From Cocos nucifera (lineage: Eukaryota > Streptophyta > Magnoliopsida > Arecales > Arecaceae): 64,000 nucleotides of DNA. Where the stretch lies: assembly GCA_006176705.1 (NCBI GenBank), contig QRFJ01004987.1, positions 1-64,000 of the forward strand, read 5' to 3'. The notes beneath the pieces are model-generated. The model searched no databases, was not told where the DNA came from, and saw only the letters and a program-made list of their open reading frames with translations. A program made the translations under genes and the position numbers. Below are positions 25,699-38,242 of this stretch, piece after piece. Numbering within the stretch: the first letter of the stretch is position 1; every line of letters starts with the position of its first letter.

Positions 25699-25711
25699 TG
25701 CTCTAATACCA
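25699..25711 (-). other. Family C primer binding site
   Basis: Minus strand TGGTATTAGAGCA, one change from the initiator tRNA site TGGTATCAGAGCA, two bases from the LTR end. Confidence 0.85.
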
Positions 25712-26701
25712 ATTGATGGAAACTGATCTATGGTTCTAGGATTAGCTTTTGAAACATTTTGAAAATTACAGTGGAAGAGAGGAATCAATCACATTAATTT
25801 ATGAATAAAATAATATAAAATTTTATATCTAAGATCCTTTTACATAATTATAAAATGCTATTAAATCAGAAATTAAAATATTAGAAAACTACATGTTGAT
25901 CATATCAACAGCAGAATATTCTAGATCTAATCTAGATACATAACAGAAAAATCAAATCACCATTACCTTTGAAATTCGAGTTCATTAACTCACTGATCTA
26001 GGCCTGAGGTTGTTATTTCAAGCCACACATGCATCCAACTTCTACAGATTGTCCACATGAGCTCTCGATCATATATTAGAAGTTAGATGCCGAAAATCAG
26101 CATAGTTTGCTTGAACTGCGCTGATCCTTCTATGATGGTTGATCTAGATCTTCCTTCTTTGAGATATTGGATCCTATAATTTCTAAAAGATGAGGATGTA
26201 GGTATTGGACCTGAGACTCCTCTCAAAATCACAAAAAGATGGAGGAAAAAATTTGGAAAAAACCCAAGAAGAAGATCCTCTTCTTCTTCTTTATCTCTCT
26301 CACCAAGACACCTTGATTGATGCCTCTACAAATCCCACACCTAAGCCTCTCTATGCCTAGCCTCTCCATGTCCAAGGTGCTCTCTTTAATATCTGGTATC
26401 ATAGAAAAAATTAGGTTAAAAGATGTTTTATATTGAGAGATATAGAATCCTTGTCTAGGTCAAATACCTAGTCAAGTGATCTCCAAATTAGGCTAGACTT
26501 GGGGCACCCAGCTCATGGACTCCCTCTCCTTCTTTTCTTCCATGGACCATCAGATTTTGTTGCACAAAACCTCTATCAAATTCCATAAAAAAATCACCAA
26601 AAAAATTAGGGGTGTAGGCAGCATAAAGAGGGAGGAGTTTTAGTTGCATAAAATTCGATCTCATAGAATTTAAATCAACTCAAACTCCTTCTTTGACTTG
26701 G

Positions 26702-26706
26702 TCCAC
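26702..26706. repeat. Target site duplication TCCAC, left copy
   Basis: TCCAC here and at 28219-28223 flank the 1512-bp insertion precisely. Confidence 0.85.
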
Positions 26707-28218
26707 TGATAGGAACGCGATGTTGTCGTTAAGACATCGTGTTTATCAGTTTAATCTGACTTCTTAAAATCATTAAAATTGCGTAGATAATAGTGAGTCA
26801 GGTCGAATCCACAGGGAAGGTAGTATTTTTAGATTTGAAATCTTTGATTTTTTTAAGAAGAAAAAGAAAATGATTTAAATTTTGAAATAAAAACTGAAGT
26901 CGGAAGATTGAAAATAAAAATTAAAAGATGCAGAAATTTAAATTTGGTACTAAGATCTATTAGTTAGATCTTAGCATCTACTTGCAATAAAATAAAAAGT
27001 AATAATTAAAATATAGAAATTAAATTATAATAAAAATAAAAAGCAAGAAATTAAAATAAAAAAATAAAATTTTTATTAATTAAAATTTTAGAATTTAAAT
27101 ACATAGAATGTAAAAAAAATAAAATAGCCTGATCTCTGATCTTGGATCGGCATTGGCAGAAAGATGGTGTAGAAGTTCGACTCTTCTTCTCGACATCCAT
27201 TGCTTCGAAGTAGCCTTTAACCCATAGCCTGGCTTCGCCCTGTACCAAAGCTTCACCTTGATCGGAGATATCGATTTTTGGAGGCCTGGGGTCCTTTTTA
27301 TAGAGCTAGGAGGGCTGGAAAGTTTGCTTCTAGGCAATGTGGGACTAATGGCCTTTGTAATCATCAAAATCTGAATAAAATTTGATTTAAAATAGAGTTT
27401 GATCGGATTAAATTCTGGCCGTTGGATCGCGTTTGATGGAGGAAATCTGGCCGCAAATCAGGCGCCTGAGAGTTTGATCACCATCGGGAGCTTTCTGAAC
27501 CATCAGATCGTTGCCTGGATCGAGCGCTGCCATTCGATGGTGATCCGCGTGATGGCTGTAGCTGGATCAAATTCGGAAGCAACCACAATCGTCCGATCCT
27601 GACCGCAAACAACCACATCCGTCCGATCGTGCAATCACTATTTCCATGGACCGCGTGGATCGACCGCACCGCATGCCGCAACCAATCAGCACCTCTGGTG
27701 CCAAGCGAAAAGACTAAATTACCCTTGTGAGCCGCGATAAATTTTTGTAGACCCTTTAGGGGTCTAGGTCCACCATGTGGCAAGCTCTGATTCGCCGGAT
27801 TTTGCTGAGCTGGCGGTCCACGCCTGGATCATGGACCGACTGATGGCTTCAATGACTGAGTCGACTTTGATGGCTTGGCTTGGCTTGGTGGCTCGGCTTG
27901 CGGAGCCGGCTGAGCCATTTTCTTTTTTATTTAATTTTTATTTATTTTATATTTTTAAAAAATTTATATCTTTTCTATTTTAGCTTCGTTTTACTTGAAA
28001 TTTATTTCATTGTGATAAAAAAATGAGCTCTTTCTATTGATAATAAAATTTTACTTTTTAATTTTTATTAATTTTTATTATTTTTTTAATTTATTTTTTA
28101 ATTAATAAAAATATAAATTTTTCAAAAATTATATATAAATTGATTAATAATTCTTAAAAATTAATATAAATTAATTAATAAATTAATACTTTTATTGGTG
28201 AATTTATGATGCTTATCA
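26707..28218 (-). mobile_element. 1.5 kb solo LTR, probably Ty3/gypsy
   Basis: 1512 bp from TGATAGGAAC to TGCTTATCA with TGATA/TATCA inverted ends and a 5-bp TCCAC duplication. It has no coding region. On the minus strand it has TATAAAAA at 27295-27302 and a TGTGGATTCGACCTG stretch near 26800 of the kind I associate with some gypsy LTRs; that class call is a recollection, not a match I could test. A GC-richer middle (27400-27900) is followed by a very AT-rich end. The TATA box suggests minus orientation. Confidence 0.7.
27295..27302 (-). promoter_or_regulatory. TATA box in the 1.5 kb solo LTR
   Basis: TATAAAAA on the minus strand within CTCTATAAAAAGGACC. It is the best core-promoter match in this element and supports the minus orientation. 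Confidence 0.5.
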
Positions 28219-29689
28219 TCCACCTTAATTTTTTCATGTAAGAAAGAAGGGAGGGACATGGAGCACACGTGGAATCTCCTTCAACATGGAGAGTTCACAC
28301 AAATAACAAGGAATGGGCATGGGGTGGCATGAGAATCCAAGTGGCGCAAGGAGAGAAGACCTAGTCTCACCAGGACTTCTAATTTGACTTGGCCAAACAT
28401 GATTTTTGAACCAAATTAAATCAAAATTAATTAAACCAAATTAAAATAGGTCTTAGTAAAATTAAATATCTAATTAAATTAAATTAAATCAAATTTAATT
28501 CAAATTTAATTTTTTAATTAAATTAGAAATTAGTTTGATATAAGTCCTAATTGAACTAGGACTCGTTCCTCCTTGTAATTGGCTCATCCAGTAAATCAAT
28601 TAGATTTGATCCAATCAAGATCAAACTAAATCTAATTAAATCATATTTAGTTAGACTTAATCTTAGCCCTTTGGCTTAATTAAATTAACTCAATTCAAAA
28701 TTTAGTTGCTAATCGATCCTCTTACAACACTTGTACTAGATCAAACATCAATCGTATTGATTATTTGACCTCTTAATAATTTTTAATCATTAATCAACCA
28801 TATGATCCGATCAAAAATACTTATGTATATGATCTCATTGGTTTGAACATAAGTTGGTAGTATAAAAATAAATTTTTGTACCAATCAAAGTGATCATCTA
28901 GCAATGGTATCCGATGGTCGGAAAGTTGAATGTGTAGAATAATATCCTTAGAACCCATATGGATATAATTTTCATATAATTCATCTTCTTGACCAAAATG
29001 TTCATAGAAAAACTCAAAGATTAACTATCAACCCTGATTAGATCATCCATATTTTATTTCAAAATACTAAATCCATCTTATGGATTACCCTGGCCAAGGT
29101 TTTTGCTATATTGAAATGCAGTGATGCATTCTTCTCCAACTCTTGGAGCGGTCAATTCCATCTTGATCACTCATCGACTTCATGAGTACTTAACTATGTC
29201 CAAAAATATTTCATTACTAAATTAAAAATTTAGTTAGTCTAGTACCAAAGTATAGTGAGTTGCTTACAAGCCACTATGGTGATCTCAAATCAAAAAGATA
29301 TTTATACCTATATCCCATCAGACCAATTCTCGACAGTAGAATGCTCTAAAGTTGGTCATGTCCAATGATGATATACCCATACATGTCACTTCTATGTCAT
29401 ACCAATTTCTCCATACTTCGTGGTTAAGAGGACAATCAACCTATATGACATACAACGACCAATGCTCGATAAACATTGTCATCCTAATTAATCGAATATC
29501 ATTTGGTCATGAACTATTTAAGGACTAATCAATAAATCCTCTCTTTATCGAAACTAAATTATCCTAAAGACTTCATCACAACAATAGAGTTCATTAGAAG
29601 AAGTAAACATTATAATGAAATGGCTAAAATATTTATTTTATTATATAATAAATCAATTATAATTATAAGGTAGCATAACCATCAACAGA

Positions 29690-30964
29690 CTGATGATTGA
29701 TTTTGGAACATATCCTTTGTTCTTCTCAAGCACTTAAGGATACACTTCATAGAAGTCTAGTATTCTTTGCCTGAATTCGACTGATATCTGCTTCTGACAC
29801 TCACAGTATGCACAATATTAGGTCGTGTACATAGCACGGCAAAGATGTGTATTGCTGAAGCATGTAGGATATTGCTCATGCATTCAATCTTCTCAAGTGT
29901 GTTGGGACACATCTTCTTAGAGAGATAAATGCCATATCTGAAGGATATCAGTCCTCTCTTGAAGTTCTCCATGCTAAACCTTTTTAGCACCTCCTCTATG
30001 TATATTTTCTATGATGGACCTAGCATCCTATTTGGTTTATCCCTATAGATCTTTATTCCCAATATGAAGGATGCCACTCCTAGGTCTTTCATAAAGAACT
30101 CTTTTGACAATCATAATTTGATGGATGTCAACATGAAAATATCATTCCTAATCAAGAGGATGTCATCCACGTACAGTATGAGGAAGACAACAACGGTCAC
30201 ACTGACCTTCTTGAATACACATGGCTCCTTCTCATTTTTGATGAATCCAAAGGATTTGATCATATTGTTAAAATGAGCATTCTAGCTCCGAGTTGCTTGC
30301 TTAAATCTATATATGGATCTTTGTAGCTTGTAGACCTTATGATCACTATCACTGGATGTGAAACTAAGCAACTATTCTATATAGATGTCTTCCTCAAGAT
30401 ATCCATTTAAGAATGCCATTTTCACGACCATCTACTATATTTTATATTCAAAATAGAATACAATAGCAAGTAGAGTGCAGATAGATTTTAGCATGGCTAC
30501 TGGCTGATAGTTAATGCCTTTACACTGACTATACTCTTTCGCTATGAGCCTAACTTTGAATGTCTCTATATTTCCATCAGCACCTATCTTTCTCTTGAAG
30601 ATTCATTTACACCCAATAGGTATAATACCTTCAGGTGGATTTACCAAGGTCCAAACTTGGTTCGAGCGCCTTGAATCATTCTTTGATCTTATTGCCTCTA
30701 ACCATTTTTCAAAATCGATATCAGATATCATCTCATTATAGATTTTATGATCATCATCATGAATCCTAATTTCTATGAGAAATATTTTCTCTACATCCTC
30801 TAAAATGGTACCTATGTACTTCTCAGGAGGATGAAAAATTCCATCTAATCTATGAGGTGGAGGAGGTTGTGTTTGGATTGGTTAAGACTGATTGGGTTCC
30901 TCAGGTTCATTAGCTCATTACTCTTTAGAGACCTTCTCTTTGAGCCTAATCTATCTTTCAGTGC
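29690..30964 (-). pseudogene. A3 reverse transcriptase
   Basis: C-terminal part at 29757-29990 (FSMENFKRGLISFRYGIYLSKKM). The YVDD box is at 30162-30173. The N-terminal fingers lie at about 30420-30720 with VWTLV, PIGC-like and KWLEAI-like remains, then the linker to integrase. Deletions near 30510 remove part of LVAKGYSQ. No RNase H. Confidence 0.8.
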
Positions 30965-31720
30965 CACCATCTTGAATAAACTATTTTTCAAGAAATATGA
31001 CGTGTCAACTTACAATCATATTATAGTCTTCTGAAAGATAGAAGTAATATTCTAACAACTATTTAGGATATCCGACAAAATGAGCTCTAAATGACCTAGA
31101 CTCTAATTTATCTACTTGTTGTTTCTTGACATGGGCCAGACAACCCCAAATTCTGAGATGACATAGACTTAGCTTCTTACCATGCCATATCTCATATGGT
31201 GTGGTAGGAATAATTTTAGAGAAAATCCAATTCAGTAAGTAGATTGTGGTTATTAGACTATGTCCTCAAAGAAACTCAGGAAGATCCATGAAGCTCATCA
31301 TAGATCTGACCATATTTAATAGGATTCGATTTCTCCGCTCTGAAACCCCGTTGAGTTAAGATGTTCTAGATGGAGTCCATTGTGAGACTATGCCATTATC
31401 CTCTAGATAGTCTAGGAATTCTTGACTAAGTTATTTGCCTCCTCGATATAATCAAAGAATCTTAATGAATTTTCTAGTTTGCTTTTCTTCATTCTATCTG
31501 AATTGCTTGTACTTTTCATAGGCTTCAGACTTATGTTGCATTAAATATACATACTCGTATCGAGATAGATCATCAATAAAGATAATAAAGTAAATATAAT
31601 TACCTCTGGCCTGCACATGAAATGGGCCGCACATATCTAAATATAATAGGACAAGTAGGTCCATGGCCCTTTCCCCATGTCCCACATAAGAGAGCCTTGT
31701 CATTTTGCCTTAAAGGCATC
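30965..31720 (-). pseudogene. A3 integrase
   Basis: The C-terminal portion at 30965-31320 is recognisable by TPYEIWHGKK- and CPAHVKKQQ-like codons. The core at 31494-31703 reads DMCGPFHVQARGNY and FIDDLSRYEYVYLMQHKSEAYEK. Frames are broken between them. Confidence 0.8.
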
Positions 31721-32290
31721 ATTCATAAATTAGATATGACTCGAAAGTCAATGGACTCATAAGTTTGGATTTTTTTAATTTATTGATCCTGTCTTCAGCT
31801 ATATGACCTATCCTAAGGTACTATAGATATCTATCATTTGGACTATCCCTAGGTCACTAAGATCCTATGGCATTCATGTTTTGTTTGATATTTAATGCAG
31901 ATACATCAACATGAAACTAATAGAGACCATTAATTAAGAAACCACTTGTAATTTTATTTTTTTTAAAAAGAAGAGTATAGTGGTCCTTAAGAAAGCTAAT
32001 TACATAACCTTTCTGTACTAAACAAGAAACATAAATCAAATTCCTGCTTACTATAGGCATGAAATAACAATCTTTAAGAACTAAATCTATTCCTGATGGT
32101 AATCATAGAGGGTAGGCTCCTATGGCCACAACAATAACCCTTGCCTCATTTTCGATGCGCAGGATCATCTAACCATCCCTTAGCCTCCTGCTCTCCTTAA
32201 AATCTTGCATAGAGGTACATAAGTGAGCACTAGAACCAGAGTCAAGCACCCAACTGAATGCAGAAGAAATCATAAGGTTAGATTCAATAA
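31721..32290 (-). pseudogene. A3 protease and GAG-pre-integrase
   Basis: DSGS is intact at 32232-32243. Downstream the CYF-P and GLLINGLY-like blocks and a YL-YLRIGHIAEDRINKL-like head can be read with stops. Collinear with A4. Confidence 0.8.
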
Positions 32291-33136
32291 TGAGCATACC
32301 TCTAAAAGGACTTGCTTCCTTCTTGTTCTTTAGGCTAGCCAGGTATAAAAGGCAGTTCCGCTTTCAATGACCATCGATATTACAATGAAAATATTTTTTC
32401 TTGTCAGCGGCTTTCTTCTTCAATTCTCCTTTCTTCTTCTTCCCACATTCTATCTTCTACTTCTTCGCAGAATTTTTCTTCTTTTCAAAAGACTTTCTCT
32501 TGGAAGAAGTCCACTTCACAACAAGTACTGAGCCCTTTGAAATTTTTAGAGAAAGCTCAGCAGTGACCAACATATTCATGAGTTCAGCCAAGGTACATTG
32601 AAGCTTATGCATTTGAAAGTTCATGATAAAATGCCCATATGCATCAGTTAAGAACTATGAGATCGCATCAATCTGCAGATCCTTGTCAAGCATGACACTG
32701 AGCTTCTCAAGCACCTCTAGATCCTTGATCATTATCAAACAATGATTTTGGATCGACTACCCATCATGTATTTGAGCCTTAAAAGTCTTCAAAAGAATTA
32801 ATACCGTGCTGCACAACTCTACTCACCGAACAACTCCTGCAGTTGAGCCAATATTTAGCAAGCAATTTTGATGTCTTCATGTTGGCGCCGTAATTCATCT
32901 GACATTGAGCCCAACATATAGTACCTAACTTTATTATCATCGTCCGTCCACTTCTTTAGAGACATTCTTTGATCTATGGTTGGACGGGCTGGTAAATTGT
33001 GTGGGTCCTAGTCCAATACATAAAATAGCTTCTCAAAATCCAAAATGATTTTATAGTTTCTAAGCCAATCCTTATAATTGGATCCAATCAGTCTATGGGT
33101 GTCTAGAATTTGGGCTAGTTGGTTTGATGCACACAT
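32291..33136 (-). pseudogene. A3 gag
   Basis: ATG at 33134-33136 gives MCASNQLAQILDTHRLIGSN, followed by NYKDWLRNYKIIL. Stops appear after YVLD and in the AC-ILAQLQELFGE region. The zinc knuckle near 32354-32395 has Tyr for the first Cys and a stop for Trp, the same two changes as in A2. Confidence 0.8.
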
Positions 33137-34827
33137 TTTTCTGCAGAGAGTCAAAATTTTTAGTTAGATATTATAATTAGACTTGATCAATTTATTTAAA
33201 AATTTTATTTTTAAATAAATTAGGCCCTCATAATTTTTTTAGATCTCTACACTCTTAATAGAGATGCAAAAATCTTCATGATCATAAATTTCTAATGGAT
33301 GGTGCAGTCCCACCAATTGGCTCACGACCTCACCTAATAATTATTGGTGATGGATCAAACAATGAGCGGACAACTCTTATCTAATGATTTTTTAATCATA
33401 GTGTACTCAAACCTGATTTCTAATTCATGAAGCTCACCATGCCAAGAATATTGCTCCAATCCTTAGTTAAGTTAGACCCACCATTTACATGATTTGAATT
33501 TTTGATTGGGTCCCTCACCGTATCTGGAGCATTGAGCCCAACCCATTCTCCAATCCATAACATCCAATGCCTAATATACATGATTGCATCTTTATAGTGT
33601 AACTGAACTACTATAACCAGTCGAGAACAATCAACCTCGAGAAGGCCCTACATGTCTACAATGATGGAAGACCTATGACTTAATATTTTCTTAAAAAAAT
33701 TTGATTTAAATCTCTTAAACTTGACTTGGCTTAGTCATAATAATTATGACTAACCTAGTGGCATGGGTTAGCTCTAATTGTTAAACATCTCAAATCAGAA
33801 CTAGATCGACCTAATCAGCCAGGTAAGTGAGATCAGTGGAAGGAATATGCCATTAACTCATCATTAATGCATTCTGGTTGAGTAGCTTTCAATTGAAAAC
33901 TACTGGTTGTATCAGTCATACTTACCTTAGATACTGATCTATCAAACTAGAACTAATCAGGTTAGCCGACAATCCAAGCTCGAACTGTAGAGCTAAATTA
34001 GGCTTTGACTTAATCAACCATATGTAACTATGAGTCGACCATGACCTAGACTTAATTCTATTAGGCTGGTCAATTCTAAGCACTCTTGATCCCACCCAAC
34101 CAACTCTTGATTCGGTTTGATCAATCGATAGACCTAATTAAGCTACCCATATTCGAACCCAAATTTATGAAGATATCTTAGATCTAAAAATTTTTAATTT
34201 TTAGATTTAATTAATTTTATAATCTTAATTCTTAATTAAGTTTGGATTCATAAATAAAATATGCATAAAAAATTCTAAAATTTTATGATCTAGGGTTTTG
34301 CAGAAAAGTAAGTTCTAATTTTTGATTAAAAATAGATATGCAGCACCTCTACATGCCATAAGAGCACCCCATCGAATAAAAAGAAAAAACCTTTAAACTC
34401 TTCTTACTCTTATGACCGAATGGTCAAGGGGAATGCCTTAATCAGAAATAATATTTATACTACAAAACTAACAGATCTATAATGTATATCATATATAAAA
34501 TTATAAATCTAAATATGCATGCTTTGTATACATCTCATGTATCAAAAATAAACTAAATATGCATGCTTTCATATCTGATATATCTAATATAATATTTAAA
34601 AAATAAAATTTTACTTGATCATATCATTAAAATTCTATTCTAGATAATTTATAGAACAATTCTACAACCTAGTCTAGACATGCATCAAATATATCTAATA
34701 TATTAATTAAAATTTTTAGTCTACTAATTTTAGATCTGATCACATTTGATGTGACATCTAAAATGCTTAATATTAGATCAAAAAAATAAAAATTAGATTA
34801 AAATCTTATTTGAAGAACCACAAACAT
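33137..34827 (-). other. A3 5' leader with candidate intron
   Basis: Noncoding leader. Minus-strand donor AAGGTAAGT at 33920-33928 and acceptor CTCTCTGCAG ending at 33141, five bases before the gag ATG, bound a candidate intron of 785 bp (33141-33925) with TCTAACTA as branch-like site. Length agrees with A4 and A5. Confidence 0.55.
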
Positions 34828-34840
34828 AGCTCTAATACCA
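34828..34840 (-). other. A3 primer binding site
   Basis: Minus strand TGGTATTAGAGCT, initiator-tRNA type, two bases from the LTR end. Confidence 0.8.
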
Positions 34841-34842
34841 AT

Positions 34843-37053
34843 TGTAGGAAAACTAGATTTTTCACTGCAGGATCGATTTGATCGGATCTGATCTGTAGCA
34901 GAATTTTTCATAAAAAATTTAGTGAAATCTGATCAGATTTGAGAGTTCTTAAATTTAATCCCAATGATATGATATTAAAAAAAAATTAATTAAAAATCTA
35001 GAATGTTGAATGCTATCTTTTGGATAAACTGTTTATCCTGTCGATAATCTGATAGCATCCAAATTCTGGATTTGGTCATGCAAGCACCTGGCCTCTACTA
35101 GAGTCCACTTGGGTTGGTTCTAGATGTATTCTCCTTCTAAATTTAATCTTCAAAGATCAGATATGGATCTGATCTGTAGAGCCTTCAAAACAAAATCTGA
35201 AAGCAGGATGCTCGTCTCTTGATCAGCAATTTCCTGACTTGTCTTCGCACAACTGCTCTCAACTTTTGATTGCTGAAAATGTCCAACTCCTTGGACATGG
35301 AAAGGAGGGTGGATATCTATAAGAGAGGCATGGAAGATGATGGGAGAGGCAGGGCTTCACCATGGTCTAATCACTATGCAAAACACCTTTGACAATAGGT
35401 CTATTTATAGACCTATGCGTAGACCTAGAGTCCTGGTGCTTTAAGCAACCCTTTCGCTTAAAGCAGAAGGACTCCATGCCATATCCCATGCTCTGTTCTC
35501 TTTTCTTCTGATTTTTGTCGAACAATGAACCAAAAAATAAGGCATGGAAAAAAGATAAGGAGAAGAGTTTGGCACAAATAATAATCTCCCATGAGTTTTG
35601 ATCTAATTAAAATACATCCAAGCCTATCCATAGGGGGGCATGCACCCTCTTTTTCTTCATAAAAACTACTTGGGACGTGTGCCCCAAATACATTCCAAGA
35701 GGGGCACATGTCTCCTCCTTTAATTCTTGCAAAGACCAGGTCAAATGACCCCATGTTCTGACGATTACAGGAATTAGCATGTCTTGTTTTGTTGAATATA
35801 GGAATTGATAGGTGTTGTCCTATTCCCATCTGATGGATTAAGACAATACTTTTCTGACCTAGATAAGCTCCATCAGACTAGGACAAACCCATATATGATT
35901 TTCAAATGAGCCAAATCCAATTTGACTCAGTCAAGATGAACTAAAATATTTACAGAAGAAGAATGTTAGGCTTAATCGTGTGCTAGTATGATTTTCTTGA
36001 ACCTAATTGGATCTAATCCAAATCAATCAAACTAGGTTAGCTCAATTGATGACATCCAAATTCAAATTCTTATTTGTATAATCTAATTAGATTTAGTTTC
36101 GTATAGTAATGAGATATGTGGTAATCTCTATCATCAACATCATCAAAACATCTTTCGATAGACTGAAACTCTTTTGATTCATCCAATTAGAATGATTGAT
36201 CATCAAGATCATTCTAATTGCTCCTAAAATCCATCAGTGACACCTAGCAGTATATGGTGGCAAACCATCAAAATTTAATGGGAACCTCTTGGTGCAGCTA
36301 CCTGTGTGATTGGATTCTTCTTTCATGAGCCCCGACAGGATTAGGGTTACGGTGAACTCGTCAAACCCAACACCGTATCATATAATTGAATTATTCGATT
36401 CAAATCTGATGTAAAATCTTAATATAATTTTTTTTCTATTATATCACACTGCCATAGCCATGGGCTTAAGAACTCGATCTCATGATCATCATAGGATCAC
36501 TCCTCTATCGAGGTTGATAGATTTCATCTTGGTACAATCCAGTTCCTACAATGAACATGCTACAGCCAACATACACCTCAGAATTTCGAATGGCTAGAAG
36601 ATCGAGTTATAGTATAGTCAAACTATAATACCCTCAAGGTGAACTATCGATGCACCTTGGATCTAAGAGCTAGATACACAACTGTAGCATCAAACTTAGT
36701 CATCGATGAGAAGGTAGACATTCTTATGACTGCTCGAGGTGGTCACACTCAGTGCCCTCATTTTCTAACGAGTATTTGTACTCTTGCTTTGGTGTCTTCA
36801 CACCATAAACTCAAGACTCATCTATCCTAAGAAAGTGATCATACACCAATCTTTTGAATCAATTACCATCCTCGTGATGATCCTACGGTCATGAGTAGTT
36901 TATGAGTTAATTATGAAAATATATGTCTTAAATTTTTAACTCTTAAAAATATGTATTAACATTTTTTTAACTTAAAAGATGTATCACAGACACTATATAT
37001 ATATAATGTGATAGAAAAAAATAATCTTTTATTAATTTTAAATCAAAATTATA
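34843..37053 (-). repeat. A3 5' LTR, right end truncated
   Basis: Begins TGTAGGAAAACTAG and follows the family A LTR to AAAATTATAA near 37053, about 75-80 bases short of the TGTTAG end. A gypsy-like block begins a few bases on. Confidence 0.8.
35402..35409 (-). promoter_or_regulatory. LTR TATA box
   Basis: TATAAATA on the minus strand in GGTCTATAAATAGACC, at the same place as in A4 and A5. Promoter for the A3 transcript. Confidence 0.6.
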
Positions 37054-37249
37054 AATATTGAGGGATTTTTATACCAGCTGAAGACATGACAATATAGGCT
37101 AAATTAAAGGTCTTTAGAAGGCTATGGCTGAGGTCCTAAGTCAGGCCGAGCTTGAAATCATCAAAGGAGGGAAACCAGTCACAATATGGGCCGATTGAAG
37201 ATCTTCAAAAGGTTGAGGCCGAGTTTTTATCTCAGGCCGAACTTGAAGT

Positions 37250-37855
37250 TACCTCTAGGATGAACTCCTCAGGATGAACTCCACTAGGAGGAACTCCTCC
37301 AAAATGAACTTCTCCTAGATGAACCCCTCTAGGATGAACTCCTCTGGGATGAACTCTCTCGGGATGAACTATGCTAGGACGAACTCCTCTAGGATGAACT
37401 CCTCCTGAATGAACTTCTCTAGGATGAACTTCTCTCGGATGAACTCCTTCAGGATGATCTCCTCTAGAATGAACTTCTTCAGGACGAACTCCTCTAAGAT
37501 GAACTCCTCTAGAATGAACTCTCTCAAGATGAACTCTCACAGGATGAACTCCTCTAGGATGAACTCCTCCAGAATGAACTCCCCTAAGTGGATGAACTCC
37601 TCCAGAATGAACTTCTCTAGGATGAACTTCTCTAGGATGAACTCCTCCAGGACGAACCCCTCCAGGATGAACTCCTCTAGAATGAACTTCTTCAGGACGA
37701 ACTCCTCTAAGATGAACTCCTCTAGAATAAACTCTCTCAAGATGAACTCTCACAGGATGAACTCCTCCAGAATGAACTCCCCTAAGATGAACCTTCCAGG
37801 ATGAACTCCTTCAGGATGAACTTCTCCATGATGAACTCCCCAAAGATGAACTCCT
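37250..37855. repeat. 15-bp minisatellite
   Basis: About 40 units of a 15-bp motif close to GGATGAACTCCTCTA. Because 15 is divisible by three it stays open in several frames on both strands (pentapeptide MNSSR on plus, GVHPR or EEFIL on minus). A 100-bp block at 37471 recurs at 37684, a 213-bp higher-order offset, 14 units plus a 3-base insertion. Not a gene. Confidence 0.9.
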
Positions 37856-38008
37856 TCGGCTTGTCAACTCTCTCCTTACACGCCATGAGGGGACAATACC
37901 TGACATGATTCCTAAGAATATTCTAGTAGATAAACAATATCTTTAACAACTCACTACTCTCCCATGACTAACAACCCACAACCCATCCTAACAAACTCTA
38001 GACCCTTC

Positions 38009-38016
38009 TATAAAAG
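38009..38016 (+). promoter_or_regulatory. TATA box of the gypsy-like LTR
   Basis: TATAAAAG in CTTCTATAAAAGAG, plus strand, about 230 bases before the inferred LTR end. Confidence 0.5.
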
Positions 38017-38242
38017 AGAAAAAAAGGAGGGATCCTAAGGTACGCAACTCTTCTCTCCCAAATATTCATCTTCTTCCTCTATTGAATGAAAAATAGACTT
38101 AAGCATCAGAGAGTCCCCATCGGAGCTAACTCCGATTGGGGCCTTCTGTTGTAGGTACGACCGCCTCCATTCCATCACCGCCGACTTGCCACCATCATGC
38201 AACTCCAGCGATCCGACCTCAAGGTGGATTTTTGCATCAACG

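Larger units (their letters stand above)
18332..29690 (-). mobile_element. Family C copia element, truncated, with two nested solo LTRs
   Basis: Minus-strand order: 5' LTR (29690 to 25714), PBS, leader, gag from 24000, protease, integrase, RT up to 18332 where it is cut. RT remainder, RNase H, PPT and 3' LTR are absent. Gag is interrupted by a solo LTR at 20911-23795 and the 5' LTR by another at 26707-28218, each with a 5-bp duplication. Protein sequence and LTR differ clearly from family A, but a leader block is shared. Confidence 0.8.
25714..29690 (-). repeat. Family C 5' LTR, split by a solo LTR
   Basis: Begins TGATGGAAAC next to the PBS and runs to about 29690, where family A pol (A3) takes over. 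The TGTTAG end is not visible, so the last bases are deleted. Without the insertion at 26707-28218 it is about 2.46 kb. Blocks match the solo LTR at 20911-23795 in inverse orientation. The right boundary is uncertain by some tens of bases. Confidence 0.7.
29690..37053 (-). mobile_element. Copia copy A3, 3' end missing
   Basis: Minus-strand order: truncated 5' LTR (37053 to 34843), PBS, leader, gag, protease, integrase, RT. RNase H, PPT and 3' LTR are gone; the left side joins the family C LTR. It is the most substituted family A copy, with stops in every domain. Confidence 0.8.
37059..38242 (+). repeat. Gypsy-like LTR block
   Basis: A candidate LTR from TGAGGGATTTTTATACC to GCATCAACG, with TATAAAAG at 38009-38016 about 230 bases before its end, followed by GTTGGTGCTAGAACGAGG. 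That layout, GCA-CAAC- followed by GTTGG-GC-AGAA, resembles LTR end plus primer binding site of plant Ty3/gypsy elements. A minisatellite fills 37250-37855. No partner LTR or gag-pol was found, so the element is incomplete and the assignment tentative. Confidence 0.45.

Noticed and set aside
27399..27983. Frames of 67-101 codons in the GC-rich centre of the 1.5 kb insertion
   Set aside because: Overlapping on both strands, no recognisable domain, and inside a unit with solo LTR structure.
37232..37804. Frames of 173, 131 and 67 codons at the minisatellite, as a repeat protein gene
   Set aside because: They are translations of a 15-bp tandem repeat, which keeps several frames open on both strands. 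No non-repeat coding sequence adjoins.
37250..37855. CRISPR array
   Set aside because: The units are contiguous and 15 bp long with no unique spacers. The 115-bp array at 42130 has no spacers either.
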